In this document: positions 9,632 to 20,136 of the stretch, in pieces | How positions within the stretch are numbered: the first letter of the stretch is position 1 | Layout of the letters: each line of letters opens with the position of its first letter | From: Arion vulgaris | Taxonomy: Eukaryota > Mollusca > Gastropoda > Stylommatophora > Arionidae | Assembly (NCBI GenBank): GCA_020796225.1 | Contig: CM036761.1 | Location: 31,756,928-31,820,927 of the forward strand | Reading direction: 5' to 3' | Length of the DNA: 64,000 nucleotides | The notes under the pieces: generated by a model | Told to the model about the DNA's origin: nothing | Seen by the model: the letters and a program-made list of their open reading frames with translations, nothing else | Databases searched by the model: none | Made by a program: the position numbers and the translations under genes

Positions 9632-9755
9632 AAGTCTCTTCTCAAAAGACTCAGCGCCCTTTCGTAATTTGGCTTTCCACACAACTCTGTCATCAGCTAG
9701 TCCCTCCCATGTGCTGGGACCTATACAAAAATTTTTCACTACATCTACTGCTGCA
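9632..9755 (-). pseudogene. LINE-Z fragment, right half of a split copy
   Basis: On the minus strand it encodes GPSTWEGLADDRVVWKAKLR, matching the 15.8 kb copy. It was continuous with 9137-9246 before the nested insertion. Confidence 0.8.
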
Positions 9756-9769
9756 ACAATTCAATACTA

Positions 9770-9847
9770 CAGGGTGTTCAAGATAAAGGTAGCCCGGGTG
9801 ACAAATCAAAATGTGCCAATCGGACTACTTTTATCTTGAACACCCTG
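9770..9847. mobile_element. 78-bp mini-MITE (MITE-M type)
   Basis: TIRs begin CAGGGTGTTCAAGATAAA and fill most of the element, leaving a short loop. TA flanks both ends (9768-9769, 9848-9849). A sister lies at 48978-49054. Confidence 0.9.
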
Positions 9848-10817
9848 TATTACATACTCATCGTTCAGACTCCATGTTTCGAAAAAATCAAATGTTGAAC
9901 AACTATTGCTCATTACCTCTACACATATATAAGTTATTCTAATTCACATTTGCACTGCTCTTATTATTCGACTTGATGACAATATCATCACAGCGAGATA
10001 AAGTGACATTCGGATAATGATATGTCAAAACGGTGTTGACATGTGGCGTGAAGTAGCCTAATATTGAACAGGGCATTATTATTCTGAAGGTCAAATGCGT
10101 CTGTGTGAATCACCAGCTGAAACCGTCCATTGATACTATTTCACGTTTCGAATCTAGAATACATTTGCGTTGGTCTCAGGAGACTTCTCAGTACGACAGT
10201 CTTTGTTATGGAAATGAAATTTCAGCACCGAGGAGGATGGATATCATGACCACGCCCAACTCTAATTTTATACTAGCAGAGGCGTCAATCATGACGAAGG
10301 GTGTAATGATTACGGGTAGGTCAGGATTGGTACAAAATAAAGGTCATTTTTTCGAAACTGATATGAGTTAATAATTGTGTGTTATCCTACATGGTCTCAT
10401 ATAACCAAAGAAGCCATGTTCTTAGTTTGAAAGCATATATCGGCTTAAAGAGGCTTTAATACCTAACAAGCAAACAAACAAAACAAGGAACTTAAGTTTC
10501 ACTGGCAGAGAGGGGAAGGTCAGGCATAGGCGTCAATATAGATAAACAAAGACTGGGAAGGAGAAGAGGGGGAAGGAGAAAAATGAATTTTAAAATGTTA
10601 GTTGATAGTTTGCAACGTATAAGTAGAGAAAACCTGATTCGCATACACGTCTTATCAAAATGTCATTTTCCAGAGAAGGGGAATGAGAAGGGAGAGGTGG
10701 ACGCTTGCTCCTTTACCTAAACGTATGGATGTTCATGATGTCATGGGAAATGCAAACAAATAAAACTGTATATAGGGATGCTGGTGGAGAATTCTGTTTT
10801 CCTTTATTGGGCCCTAC
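9848..10817. other. no recognised feature
   Basis: Includes a purine-rich stretch at about 10500-10700. Its open frames lack recognisable motifs. Confidence 0.5.
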
Positions 10818-11016
10818 CCGGAAGTGTCAAAATGAATGGACCCAGTAGGCCTACAGTTGGACATGTGAACTCTGAGCGTCATCATTCTTTTGAATGAGAG
10901 CTGCTCGAAGTGTAATTGTGATTGATTGCGTCATTTGGCGTTCTATGAAGGCTGCCACTATTTAGTCGCAATCAAGTGGGCACTCAACTTTGATCTTAGC
11001 CAAAAGGCCGAGAAGC
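10818..11016 (-). mobile_element. U2-SINE copy 1
   Basis: The minus strand starts at 11016 with about 27 bases identical to positions 4-30 of U2 snRNA (including CTTCTCGGCCTTTTGGC and TAAGATCAA). A non-U2 body follows with 'aatagtggcagccttcatag', 'aatgatgacgct' and a 3' part 'actgggtcca...gacacttccggg'. The body is shared with copies at 11.3 and 33.6 kb. Confidence 0.75.
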
Positions 11017-11296
11017 AAGAATTAACAGACTTGGTTGGACAAAGATGATCTACTATAGAACAAATATTTAATATCATGCTACTGTACAAGTCACTAGATG
11101 TGGTTCTATAAAGTGGGGTTTTATGTTTGTTAAATCTTATCAACAACCAATCTGTAGAAATGTGTAGACAGTATGTCATTTCACTATCAGGAGGTGGCTT
11201 AGAGCTAATCTTTCAAATACATAACAATGAGTTTGTTATAGAAATTGCAACGAAAAACTGACATTATGTTAGAAACAATTACCTCCTTTTCCCCCT
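11017..11296. other. spacer between divergent U2-SINE heads
   Basis: 280 bases separate two U2-like heads pointing away from each other. A TATAAAG-like string occurs near 11107. No snRNA promoter element is identified with confidence. Confidence 0.4.
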
Positions 11297-11485
11297 CTTC
11301 TCGGACTTTTGTCTAAGATCAAAGTGTAGTACCCAACGACTGATCGCTGCCAGAGGGTGTCTACTTTCATAAACGCGGGAATACTCTTAAACACTTAACC
11401 ATTCTTTCAATAACTCTCGTCCGAAAGCATGCGACATTCGGAGTTTAATCGTTCTATGGCACTGGGTCCGCTCGTTGCGACACTT
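11297..11485 (+). mobile_element. U2-SINE copy 2
   Basis: Starts CTTCTCGGACTTTTGTC and continues through TAAGATCAAAGTGTAGTA, so U2 similarity extends to about U2 position 37, including the branch-point-recognition GUAGUA. The body keeps 'ctgatcgc', 'actttcataaacgc' and 'cactgggtccg...gacactt' of the other copies. Confidence 0.7.
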
Positions 11486-11489
11486 ATCA

Positions 11490-11705
11490 AGTAAGACCGC
11501 TTTCCCAGCGTGTTCGTAGCGCGCTGGACGACGGGTGACAAGCCCCCTGTAAATGCAGTTCAATTTCTCGGGCTGGCAGAAAAACCACAGGTTCTCCAGA
11601 TTTAAGGTGTTCGTGACAACAAACCGAAGAGTTACGATGTCCGTGTCACCGAGCCGAAGAGCTAAAAGCTCAAGTACTTCTGGATCGAAAAAAAAAATAA
11701 AATAA
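11490..11705 (+). mobile_element. SINE-A copy
   Basis: tRNA-like head with A-box-like TAGCGCGCTGG and a degenerate B box (AGTTCAATTTC). The body has the paired 'caccgagccgaagagct' modules. It ends after 'ttctggatcg' in an A-rich tail. Confidence 0.85.
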
Positions 11706-11857
11706 AGTAAGACCCAATTAAAACATTAATAAGTTACGAAAAACAAATTTTCTTCGTTTAATTGAAGCTTAATGTTCAGTTATGAATATAAAACTGAAAA
11801 CGAATGTAAACAGTGGCGGACTGGCCAGCTTGCTCGATGACAAGTGGCCCCCTAATA

Positions 11858-12063
11858 AAACCTGCCCAGCATGCTCGTAGGGCGTTGGACGACGGGTGAC
11901 AAGCCCAATGTGAGTGCGGTTCAATTCAGCGGGCTGGCAGTAAAGCCACAGGTTCTCCAGATTTACGGTGTTCGTGGTAACGAACCGAAGGGTTACGATG
12001 TCCATGACACCGACCCGAAGAGCTGAAAGCTCAAGTGCTTCTGGATCGAAAAAAAAATAAATA
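11858..12063 (+). mobile_element. SINE-A copy
   Basis: A-box-like TAGGGCGTTGG and B box GGTTCAATTC lie in the head, the two-module body follows, and an A-rich tail comes after 'ctggatcg'. It sits about 150 bp from the preceding copy in the same orientation. Confidence 0.88.
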
Positions 12064-12574
12064 AAGTGAGCTCACTTGGTCTTAGACATCACGCTTCAAA
12101 ATGATAGAAATGAAAATATAGTTATTACAAATCCCAATAATATTAATGTATAAAGCTACAATTTACGATTTTGTATTTTTTAAATGAATATTTAATCAAT
12201 CATTGTCAAGAAAAATACAAGTTGGACAAAACATAAACATGTTTTAAAAAGAAATTCAGATGTATGTCAAAAAGAAATACAGTTTTATTGTTATGAAGCA
12301 TGCCCCATACCTTCCCTTCTCTGTAGAGTTTAGCAACGACACGGAAAGCTGAAGATGAAAACGGTAGCAATACTTTTCAGGAAAGGCAGAGACTAGGAAA
12401 ATCTGATATGAAAATGAATCATGACGAAACCACTCTTTCTAATATTACAAAATTAATTGACTTTCTACAAGATATCTCTCTCTCTCGCGATCACCGCCCA
12501 GACCGATGTACCAGACCTCCCATAAATTCTATTCATGTGGAAATCTGATTCACGCAACACTAGTATTGGTGTGT
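12064..12574. other. no recognised feature
   Basis: AT-rich, with a short (TC)n near 12474-12487. Confidence 0.5.
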
Positions 12575-12811
12575 TTTACGTTACATCTTCAGTACCATTT
12601 GGAGCTCTGGTGCTTTATCCTTCTGCGATGTGTCCGGTTTCAGGCAGCGTTTAATCGGTTCGCTCTCCGTTCTGTAGCCATCTAGTGTTTTTTCGGTGTG
12701 GGGTAGCTAGCCCCGCACCAAACCTCCTTAGTCGGCTCTTACGACATACGTGGCAGGTAACTGGTTCTATTCTTTACATCCCAATTTGGGCCCCGGTAAC
12801 CACTCAGGCGC
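12575..12811 (-). mobile_element. SINE-B copy joined to repeat-G sequence
   Basis: The right part is SINE-B ('aaacctccttagtcg', 'ttacgacatacgtggcagg', 'ggccccggtaaccactc'). The left part is repeat G ('atttggagctctggtgctt'). The same fusion occurs on the + strand at 22.2 kb. Confidence 0.8.
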
Positions 12812-12984
12812 TACAAGATATAAGAACCTAAGCTGAAATAAACACATAATAACAAAGTATGTAGATGTTTGTGAATGCTAAACATGCAAATATTGAGAAA
12901 GGGTATAGGGGGCTGAGCCTCTACTAAACCAATTACAATACTTTACTTTTAATTCATTCAAGAAAAATGTAAATTTTCATCATC
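12812..12984. other. no recognised feature
   Basis: Short AT-rich gap. Confidence 0.4.
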
Positions 12985-13345
12985 TTCAGGTGCCCTGCGG
13001 CTGGCGTAGGCGATCATGGATGACCACAAATCTCTGTCTCTGGTGTTTGCTATCATATCAGATGTTGACGCCTTTCCGTGCCATGAAGTCAGGCTATACG
13101 CCATTTTCTCTCTCTGTCTTCCTCTCTCTCTCTCTCTCTCTCGTCTCCCTCAATTTTACCTGTTGTTACAATGTGTTCTAAACCTCCCTTCCTCATAACA
13201 TGTCCGAAAGAGGATGACTGCTTCTTTCTTTTATTGATGATAAGCTTTCTCTGTGTCTTGACCTCATTCAACAACTCAATATTACTCATGTTAGCAGTAA
13301 ATGTAATTTTCATCATTCTTTTGTAAAACCACATCTTTGTATTCC
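12985..13345 (-). pseudogene. LINE-V C-terminal fragment
   Basis: The minus strand encodes MWFYKRMMKI, FGHVMRKGGLEHIVTTGKI and a degraded tail. These are C-terminal motifs of a non-LTR retrotransposon seen again at 13.9, 22.9 and 47.9 kb. A (TC)n run at 13105-13147 falls where related copies read GKRGRGRQR-like basic sequence. Confidence 0.8.
13105..13147. repeat. (TC)n microsatellite
   Basis: Imperfect TC run inside the LINE-V fragment. Confidence 0.9.
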
Positions 13346-13600
13346 CGACTCAACGCCATTTTCTCCTCTTAACCTAGGTCATCATGGGTTCCTGTCTTAT
13401 TCTTATCAACAGGTCTGTGTTTGCAACTTTTTCATACCGTTTCAGGCAAAGAATACGCCGAAGACATCCGTTGACAAAGGTCTGAATCTTATTTGTATTC
13501 AACTTGGTGACTATCCACGTTTCCAAGCCATACAACAAGACATATCTTACATCTGAGTTGAATATCATGAGTTTTGTGTTAGTGGAGAGGATAGTAGATT
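13346..13600 (-). pseudogene. LINE-W reverse-transcriptase C-terminal fragment
   Basis: The minus strand reads VLLYGLETWIVTKLNTNKIQ and FVNGCLRRILC, the region after the RT palm in this non-LTR group. Relatives lie at 36.7 (+) and 53.9 kb (-). It joins the LINE-V fragment directly at about 13346. Confidence 0.8.
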
Positions 13601-13604
13601 ACCG

Positions 13605-13795
13605 CCCGCCTGTCCAGCGTGTTCGTAGCGCGTTGGACGACGGATGACAAGCCCCCTGTGAGCGCGGTTAAATTCCGCGGGCTGGCAGAAAAGCCACATG
13701 TTCTCCAGATTTACGGTGTTCGTGGCACCGAACCGAAGGGTTGCGACGACCATGGCACCGAGCCGAAGAGCTGAAAGCTCTAGTGCTTCTGAGTT
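13605..13795 (+). mobile_element. SINE-A copy
   Basis: TAGCGCGTTGG in the head, a B-box-like GGTTAAATTCC and the paired modules. It lies at the right end of the LINE-W fragment in the opposite orientation. The tail lacks the A run. Confidence 0.88.
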
Positions 13796-13854
13796 TTCTC
13801 AGGATTAACATGTGAGCCCAAAACCTTTTGCAAAGGACAAATTGCATTTAATCA

Positions 13855-14335
13855 ATTAATCAAGTGCCATGCCTGCCGGTGTAGGCAATCATGTCTCTCC
13901 ACAACTCTCTCTCCTTGGTGCATGTAATCAGTTACGACGTCGATCTTTTGTCGAACCAAAATGTCAGACCATCCGACATCTTCTCTCTCTGTCTTTAACG
14001 AGATTCTCCTTTCCTGAATTTTACATGTAGTCACCAAATGTTCTAAATCTCCTCCTCGCATTATAAGCCCAAATAATTTTATGACTCTTATTCTTGTGAT
14101 AAGATTTCTATGTGTGAAGAGCTATTTTAAAACCTCATCATTTGTTGTCTTCGCTGTCCATGGAGTTTTTAGCATTTGTCTGTAAAACAACATATCTGTG
14201 ACTTCTAATGATCTTATTGATTGCTTGTTCATTGTCCATGATACGCTGTCATACATAAGTATTGGCTCAATATAGCACAGGCGCACTCGTTTCAGCAGCA
14301 TGTGTTTTTCATTTTCATAAAAGCTGCTTTAGCTT
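13855..14335 (-). pseudogene. LINE-V fragment
   Basis: The minus strand has a YECDAWTMN-like start near 14250, LEVTDMLFYRQMLKTPW near 14170, and GGDLEHLVTTCKI near 14050. Frameshifts separate these blocks. Confidence 0.75.
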
Positions 14336-14554
14336 GAGATATTCTACTCCTAATCTCTGTATTACATCTTCTTTAAATCGATGGACTTTTTTCAGTGTTA
14401 TGTTATTTTTTTGTGATATTGCATTGTGGTGTTTACTTTTTCTTGGTGGTAACCATTACCTTTGTAAATTGTTTTCTTTATATTCAAGCTTAATCCTTTC
14501 TTTTCACGTTCTCTCACTAATATGTCTATCAAGAGTTGTAGATCTTGTTCATTT

Positions 14555-15390
14555 GTCAATTGTCTATTCCCAGGTGGAAGGATGTAGTTGGCTGTCCACT
14601 CTTGCCGTTAAGCGTAGGGATGGGAGCTTTAATTTGAGTTCTAGGGCTAGATGAGTCGCCATTATTATGTTGTATCCGTGTTTATGTAGTGTGGTCTTGA
14701 TATTGTCTATCCATATTTTTCATGGTCTTCCCTTAGCTCTAGTACCCGATCTCTTTTATTGTATGCTGTTATTGGTAGTTGGTTGTATTTCATTCTCATT
14801 AAATGTCCAAACCACTGCATTTGTTGTCTTCCGATGTATTCGATGCATGAAGTTATGCCCACTCTGCTTCTGATGTTCTCATTTCGTTGTCTTTCCTGGT
14901 GACTCCCACTGCCTTCCTCAAGCATTTCATTTCAAACTTGGTGAGCTTTCTGTGGTGTGTTGCTGTAAGAGACCAAGTTTGGCACTGGTAACACAGTGTT
15001 GGTAGGAAAATACTTTTATCATCTGTCTTTTCACTTCCATCTTGATCTTTGGGTGTTGTAGAAATGGTACCAGCTGGTAGGCCACTGCATTTGATTTTTG
15101 ACACATTGTCTCTATTTCTCTATCGAGTTTTCCGTCCTCTGTGAAAATGCTGCCTAAATATTTGAATTCAGAAACTTGCTTTACTCTGGTGTTATCTATT
15201 TGTATGTTTGCTTGGCTTGGTGTTCTGCTGATTTTCATGGTCTCGGTCTTTTGTTTGTTGATTTTCATGTTGTACTTTCTACATGCTATTAGCAGTGAAT
15301 TCATGTGATGTTGTAGCTGATCTTCATCTTTATAGATTAAACTTTGGTCGTCCGCAAAAGCAATTCGTTGATTTGGTTGTTTAATTGGTC
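14555..15390 (-). pseudogene. LINE-X reverse-transcriptase C-terminal half
   Basis: The longest minus-strand LINE piece here. It reads KINKQKTETMKIS, FKYLGSIFTEDGKLDREIE, CYQCQTWSLTATHHRKL, MKCLRKAVGVTRKD, MQWFGHLMRM and a final LALELKLKLPSLRLTARVDS, split across three frames. It starts after the expected YxDD catalytic motif, so it is 5'-truncated and dead. Its tail is also present at 51.2 and 56.7 kb (+). Confidence 0.85.
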
Positions 15391-15689
15391 GTCGTGATCA
15401 TTGTTTATGTCAATAAGATCTTTTTCGCACAGTGCCTCTTTCACTATTCTGTCGATATATATGTTAAAGAGAAAGAGGTGAGAGCACCTGGATTTTTCGT
15501 GATTTTACGATTGAATAATCATAAAAAAATGGAATTCTACATTTTAATTCATCGTATGCACGCCTTACACGATTCATTTTTCATCAATTTTCTATTTCAT
15601 GTTTATAATCATTTGAAAATTGACCATGTATGACAGAAATATATATCAATTTGCTATGTCAAAGTGAAAATAGAGCGTGCATATATATG
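15391..15689. other. no recognised feature
   Basis: AT-rich gap with a short TA-rich run just before 15700. Confidence 0.4.
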
Positions 15690-16050
15690 TATATATATGG
15701 CCTTTTTCATCTTTACAGACGGTCAATTGGCAAGTGTTTTACTGTGACAACTTCTGAGTTTTCGCTTTTCTCTTTTGAAGTTCAGCTCGTACATAAGTCT
15801 CTTCTCAAAAGATTCTGCGCCCTTTCGTAATTTGGCTTTCCATACAACTTTGTCATCAGCTAGTCCCTCCCATGTGCTGGGACCTATAGCAAAGTTTTTC
15901 ATTGAGGCTTTGCAATCTTTATATCTGAGCAGTGGTCTGGCCTGGTGCCTCTTCCCACCGAAAGTTCACAGAACAACATTTGTTTTGGTATGCGGCAAGT
16001 TTCCATTCTTCTCACATGTCCCAACCATCTTAGTCGTCTACTGCTGATCA
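15690..16050 (-). pseudogene. LINE-Z C-terminal fragment
   Basis: The minus strand reads CKASMKNFAIGPSTWEGLAD, then KLRKGAESFEKRLMYEL and REKRKLRSCHSKTLAN. It is the best copy of this block in the window and has no finger on this side. Confidence 0.8.
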
Positions 16051-16084
16051 TGCCCATGATGGAAGACATATATAAGTGTAGATG

Positions 16085-16740
16085 AAGATATCACACTGGA
16101 ATCTAAAATGATACAAATAACAGAGCAGTTCACCTATTTAGGTAGCAATTTTGAGGGTTGCACAGGAAATGTTAAAAACAAAATTATGATACGAATTGGC
16201 AAAACAACTTCAGCTTTTAAAAGTCTAAATAAAATATGGAACTGCAAGTTATATAGTATTAAAACTAAATTACGAATTTTCAATTCAAATGTTGTATCAA
16301 TCCTAACATATGCCATCGATAGTTGGAAAATTACTAAAGATATAGAAAGCAAGTTGAATGCATCTGAAAATAGATGTCTGCGAAAAATAATGAATATAAA
16401 ATGGAACGAATTTAGAAGAAGTGATGAAATCAGAGACATGTCTGGTCAACCCCTAGTGACAACTGTTATAAGAAAGAGAAGATGGAGATATGTTGTACAC
16501 ACCTTGAGGAGAAATGATCAACGAATATCAAAGCAGACATTGAAGTGGGATGCAAAGGGTTCAAGAAAGAGAGGTCGACCTAAAGAGACCCTGAAACGAA
16601 CTTTGCTGAGAGAGGCAGGAAATACCGGTCTCAGTTCCATGGAGATGATTGAGCGAGTTGCCCAGGATAGAGCGGTATGGAGAAATTACTTGCAGGCCCT
16701 ATTTAACGTATAACGGTACGAGAGGAATTATTATTATTAT
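16085..16740 (+). pseudogene. LINE-Y reverse-transcriptase C-terminus, intact 201-codon frame
   Basis: An uninterrupted frame from 16108 to 16713 reads EQFTYLGSNFEG, RIGKTTSAFKSLNKIW, LTYAIDSWKITKD, CLRKIMNIKWN, RRWRYVVHTLRR and GRPKETLKRTLLREA, ending AQDRAVWRNYL. This is the post-catalytic end of a non-LTR RT; the YxDD domain is missing. A TTATTATTATTA tail follows at 16727, then TA repeats. The open frame suggests a young 5'-truncated insertion. It is not a host gene. Confidence 0.85.
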
Positions 16741-17954
16741 ATATATATATGTGTGTGGGGGCGTTGGCAAACTATTATAATGGGGAGGGGGGCGTTACAA
16801 AGTTTATGTCGTGCAACGTGGGCTGTGGGCCGAAAAAGTTTGGGAATTTATGATGTAAATGTAAAAGTAGATGTCATAAAGCTGATGTACTTGTCTATTA
16901 CGCAGGCTGAATTTTAGCTCCGGATTGCTGTGCAGATGTTGAACAGAGACAATATTGGGGAACCATGTTGCATGCAGTCCTTGTGAAATCTTATACCTAC
17001 AGAAAATAAAAATAAAGTTCACAATCAAAATCTAAGTTTCAAAGATAACATGAAATATTACGTACATGAACATTCAGGACCCGGTATCTTGTGCACATTG
17101 ATTAATTTAGTAAACAATATTTTCGGTTACATCCCTTTACATATTTAAATTAAATTGGAGGCAACATTTATGTTGGTGTTTGCACGTTTGATTTTATTAT
17201 TTTCATCAACGAAGGAGTAAGTACAGTTGATTCATAAATATTCGCCATTTTACTTGTTTGACTGCAACATTTGTTGTGATTGTTAATCTGAGGCTACGTT
17301 ATATACAGGTAAGGTTTTGTGTTTATGTTGTTCACGTTTATTGTGTTTGGGCTGATGCATACTAGTTCAAGAGACAGCTACAGAAGAATATAATAGTAAT
17401 TTCGCTTTACAAATTAGCGGGTTAGATAATTCTGTGATATATCCTTCTTCATCGTTGAATACTTACTGAACTCGCCTGTCACCTGTGTAAACTGTAAAGT
17501 GTAACTTGTGGGCGTAGGCCATGTGATGATTCATATTGTGTTCTACAATGTCTGTGTTAGTGTAATTGTAACACTTTTTCGTAGTGTACGTCGGTTGATT
17601 AAGCGTCCGCCTATAAACACAGAGTATTTAACATAAATTAAATTAATAAAATGAAATACGGACGCGTTATTCTTGTTGTTTCAGACTGAACTCCCACCCA
17701 CTTCCACTGAATAAGACAGTGATGAGTGAATAGAAGTGGAGACTGAAGGTTATTTTTTTTGCTCTCATTGAAAGTAAAACTAAACGGCGAATGTATCTGA
17801 TAATTTATAATTATTAACTGAATATACCATGGCACCCCGACAAATTGTTTTCTTATCCGTTTTTCATGTCTCAGATTCATGGTAGACTCAAGTTTTGTAT
17901 ATAATAATATATCCCAAGCTTTCTCTTAATGCCGCACATGATCAAAACACTGTC
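16741..17954. other. no recognised feature
   Basis: Opens with a TA/TG run. The stretch at about 17130-17309 followed by GTAAGG at 17310 could be an untranslated exon, but nothing links it to PACSIN or another gene. Confidence 0.4.
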
Positions 17955-18400
17955 AGAAGAAACAGATTAAATGAGATCAAAAGAAACAGTTTAAATGAGA
18001 TCAAAAGAAACAGTTTAAATGACAAGATCAGAAGAAATGTTTATAAATGAGAAGGTCAGAAGAAACAGGTTAAATGACAAGATGATACAAGATCAGAAGA
18101 AACATGTTAAATGAGATGAGAAAAAAAACACATTAAATGACAAGATCATAAGTAACACATTAAATGACAAGGTCAGAAGAAAGTGTTAAATGAGATAAGA
18201 AGAAACACATTAAATGACAAGATCAGAAGAAAGTGTTTAATGAGATAAAAAGAAACACTTTAAATGACAAGGTCAGAAGCAACACATTAAATGACAAGCT
18301 CATTAGAAACACATTAAATGACAACATCAGAAGAAAGTGTTTAATGAGATAAGAAGAAACACATTAAATAACAAAATCAGAGGCAACACATTAATTGAAT
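17955..18400. repeat. degenerate minisatellite, unit about 25-28 bp
   Basis: Repeats of 'agaagaaacacattaaatga' plus 'caagatc' with variable spacers, about 16 units. Confidence 0.9.
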
Positions 18401-18435
18401 GAGCTGAATCCCCACAATGCATAAAAATTAGACTC

Positions 18436-18465
18436 GTATGTATATATATATATATATATATATAA
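18436..18465. repeat. (TA)n microsatellite
   Basis: About 14 TA units. Confidence 0.9.
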
Positions 18466-19282
18466 TGAATTCTGATACCAATTCAACTCCAAATGTGGTA
18501 CTTTAAACTGGACTTTCCTGTATGTAAAATCTTAGTTACCCATCTGTAAAAGTCTGTATCCTGTTGGATAATATGCTTTTATTTTTGGCTGAAATTTGGA
18601 TGTGTCTCTCCTACATACTGTAGAGTCCTAATAAGTGTAACATTCTCCGCATAAACCACACAAATCACAAAGATAGGTTAATGTTACTGATAATAACAAA
18701 CACAAACAAACAGGAGCGTGTGTAATTGTAAGCAGATTATTGTATAAATAGTGCTATCAAAGATCAGTTTTAAATATTAAGCCATGCAGATAATATTATA
18801 TTTATTAGTACTCTTATGTTAGATACAATTTATGTGTTTATTTAAGTATCTAGATTGATAAACAATTTTATCATGTTATGTATGCCTTACTTAGTACTTC
18901 ATTGTGTCGAGACTAAAGGTTTTTCTGTTCTAAGAATGTGTTCATATATTTTCAAATATTCTTTAAAACTTTGAATCATAGCCTCCTTAACCTTAAAAAC
19001 AACTTCACCTGAGTAAAAACAGCACATATCAGAGTTATTAAAAAAATAAGATATAGAGCACAACTAAGTGCTCTATAATCCGTTATTGACGTACTCTATT
19101 TCACCGATACTCCTGCTTATTATGTTATTTTGCTTGTTTTCCCCACAGCCTTGTTTTAAGATCTTTATTTAACTTTGATTGTAATCTTTGTGGTGGTTAG
19201 GTCACTTTATTCTTGAGTGGTGTGTAGGTTGTGCTTGTTGATATGTCTGGTTAGTATCATTAAACATGTCCATTATTATATT
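18466..19282. other. no recognised feature
   Basis: AT-rich; no motif recognised. Confidence 0.5.
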
Positions 19283-19345
19283 ACACAGAAAACATATTTT
19301 TGTTGTGATAATTCTGATAACATCAATGAAATTAATAATAATAAT
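19283..19345. repeat. 56-bp satellite unit (left part of a split array)
   Basis: One unit with 'ttttgttgtgataattctga' and 'taacatcaatgaaattaa', the same as those at 19978-20130. A retrotransposon separates it from the rest. Confidence 0.85.
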
Positions 19346-19977
19346 AATCATGCTGTCCATCGCAAGCGATGATGACAACAGCCTCAAACGTGGGCTGCTG
19401 CACCTCTCTGGTGTGTGCTGAGGTGACTGTAGAGTCCAATCCTAGAACACAATCCCCTACCACAGGTGGGGCATACATGATCAAGGTTAAACATGTGGGT
19501 GTTATGTGTTCTGTCTTTTTTGTGTAGCTCATTTTCTATGTGCCTCAACGGCACAACGATTCTCAGCTATGTGAGTTCCTCTTGTGTTGTTACAGCGCCA
19601 CATTTGGCGATCTTGCGCCATGGATTTCCAGCATGTAGTGTCTACATCGAAGCATTTCAGAAAAGATTTAAGAGTGTCTTTAAAGCATTTTTTCTGTCCA
19701 CCAGCTAAACGCCAGCCCTCTTCAACTGTTTTGGAATGCGTTTATCAGGCATCCTAACAAAGGGACCAGCCTATCACACTTGGGCCTTCTGCAACAGTGT
19801 GTTGATGCTTGGGATCTTTGCTCTTATAAGAACTTCAATATTTGTCCTGCCAGTTTATTTTTAGTAGTCTTCGTAGACAGCTTGTGTGGAAGTGGTTTAG
19901 TTTTCTTGCGTGTCTGCTGGCCTGGGTTAACTTTCAGCTTTGTGGCTACGCTTATCCCTTTCCACTCCCACTGAAAT
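19346..19977 (-). pseudogene. LINE-Z insertion with C2H2 finger
   Basis: On the minus strand, the finger region (CPTCGRGL, SRIGLYSHLSTHQRG) lies near 19400-19480 after a QDRQMWR-like block near 19600. The 3' end is an (ATT)n tail, seen on + as the ATAATAATAAT run at 19333-19350. The element interrupts the 56-bp satellite. Frames are broken. Confidence 0.85.
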
Positions 19978-20136
19978 TAAGTAATGCAGACACCATATTT
20001 TTGTTGTGATAATTCCGATAACATCATTGAAATTAAGTAATGCAGACACCATATTTTTTTTGTGATAATTCTGATAACATCATTGAAATTAAGTAATGCA
20101 GACACCATAATTTTGTTGTGATAATTCTAGTAACAT
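19978..20136. repeat. 56-bp satellite units (middle part)
   Basis: Units start at 19978, 20034 and 20090 with 'taagtaatgcagacaccata'. The third is cut by SINE-C. Confidence 0.9.

Noticed and set aside
10818..11016. Functional U2 snRNA gene
   Set aside because: Only the first 27 or so bases match U2. The Sm site and 3' stem-loops are missing and the body is unrelated.
17130..17315. 5' untranslated exon of PACSIN ending at GTAAGG (17310)
   Set aside because: A donor-like site alone, 20 kb from the first coding exon, without transcript evidence is not enough.
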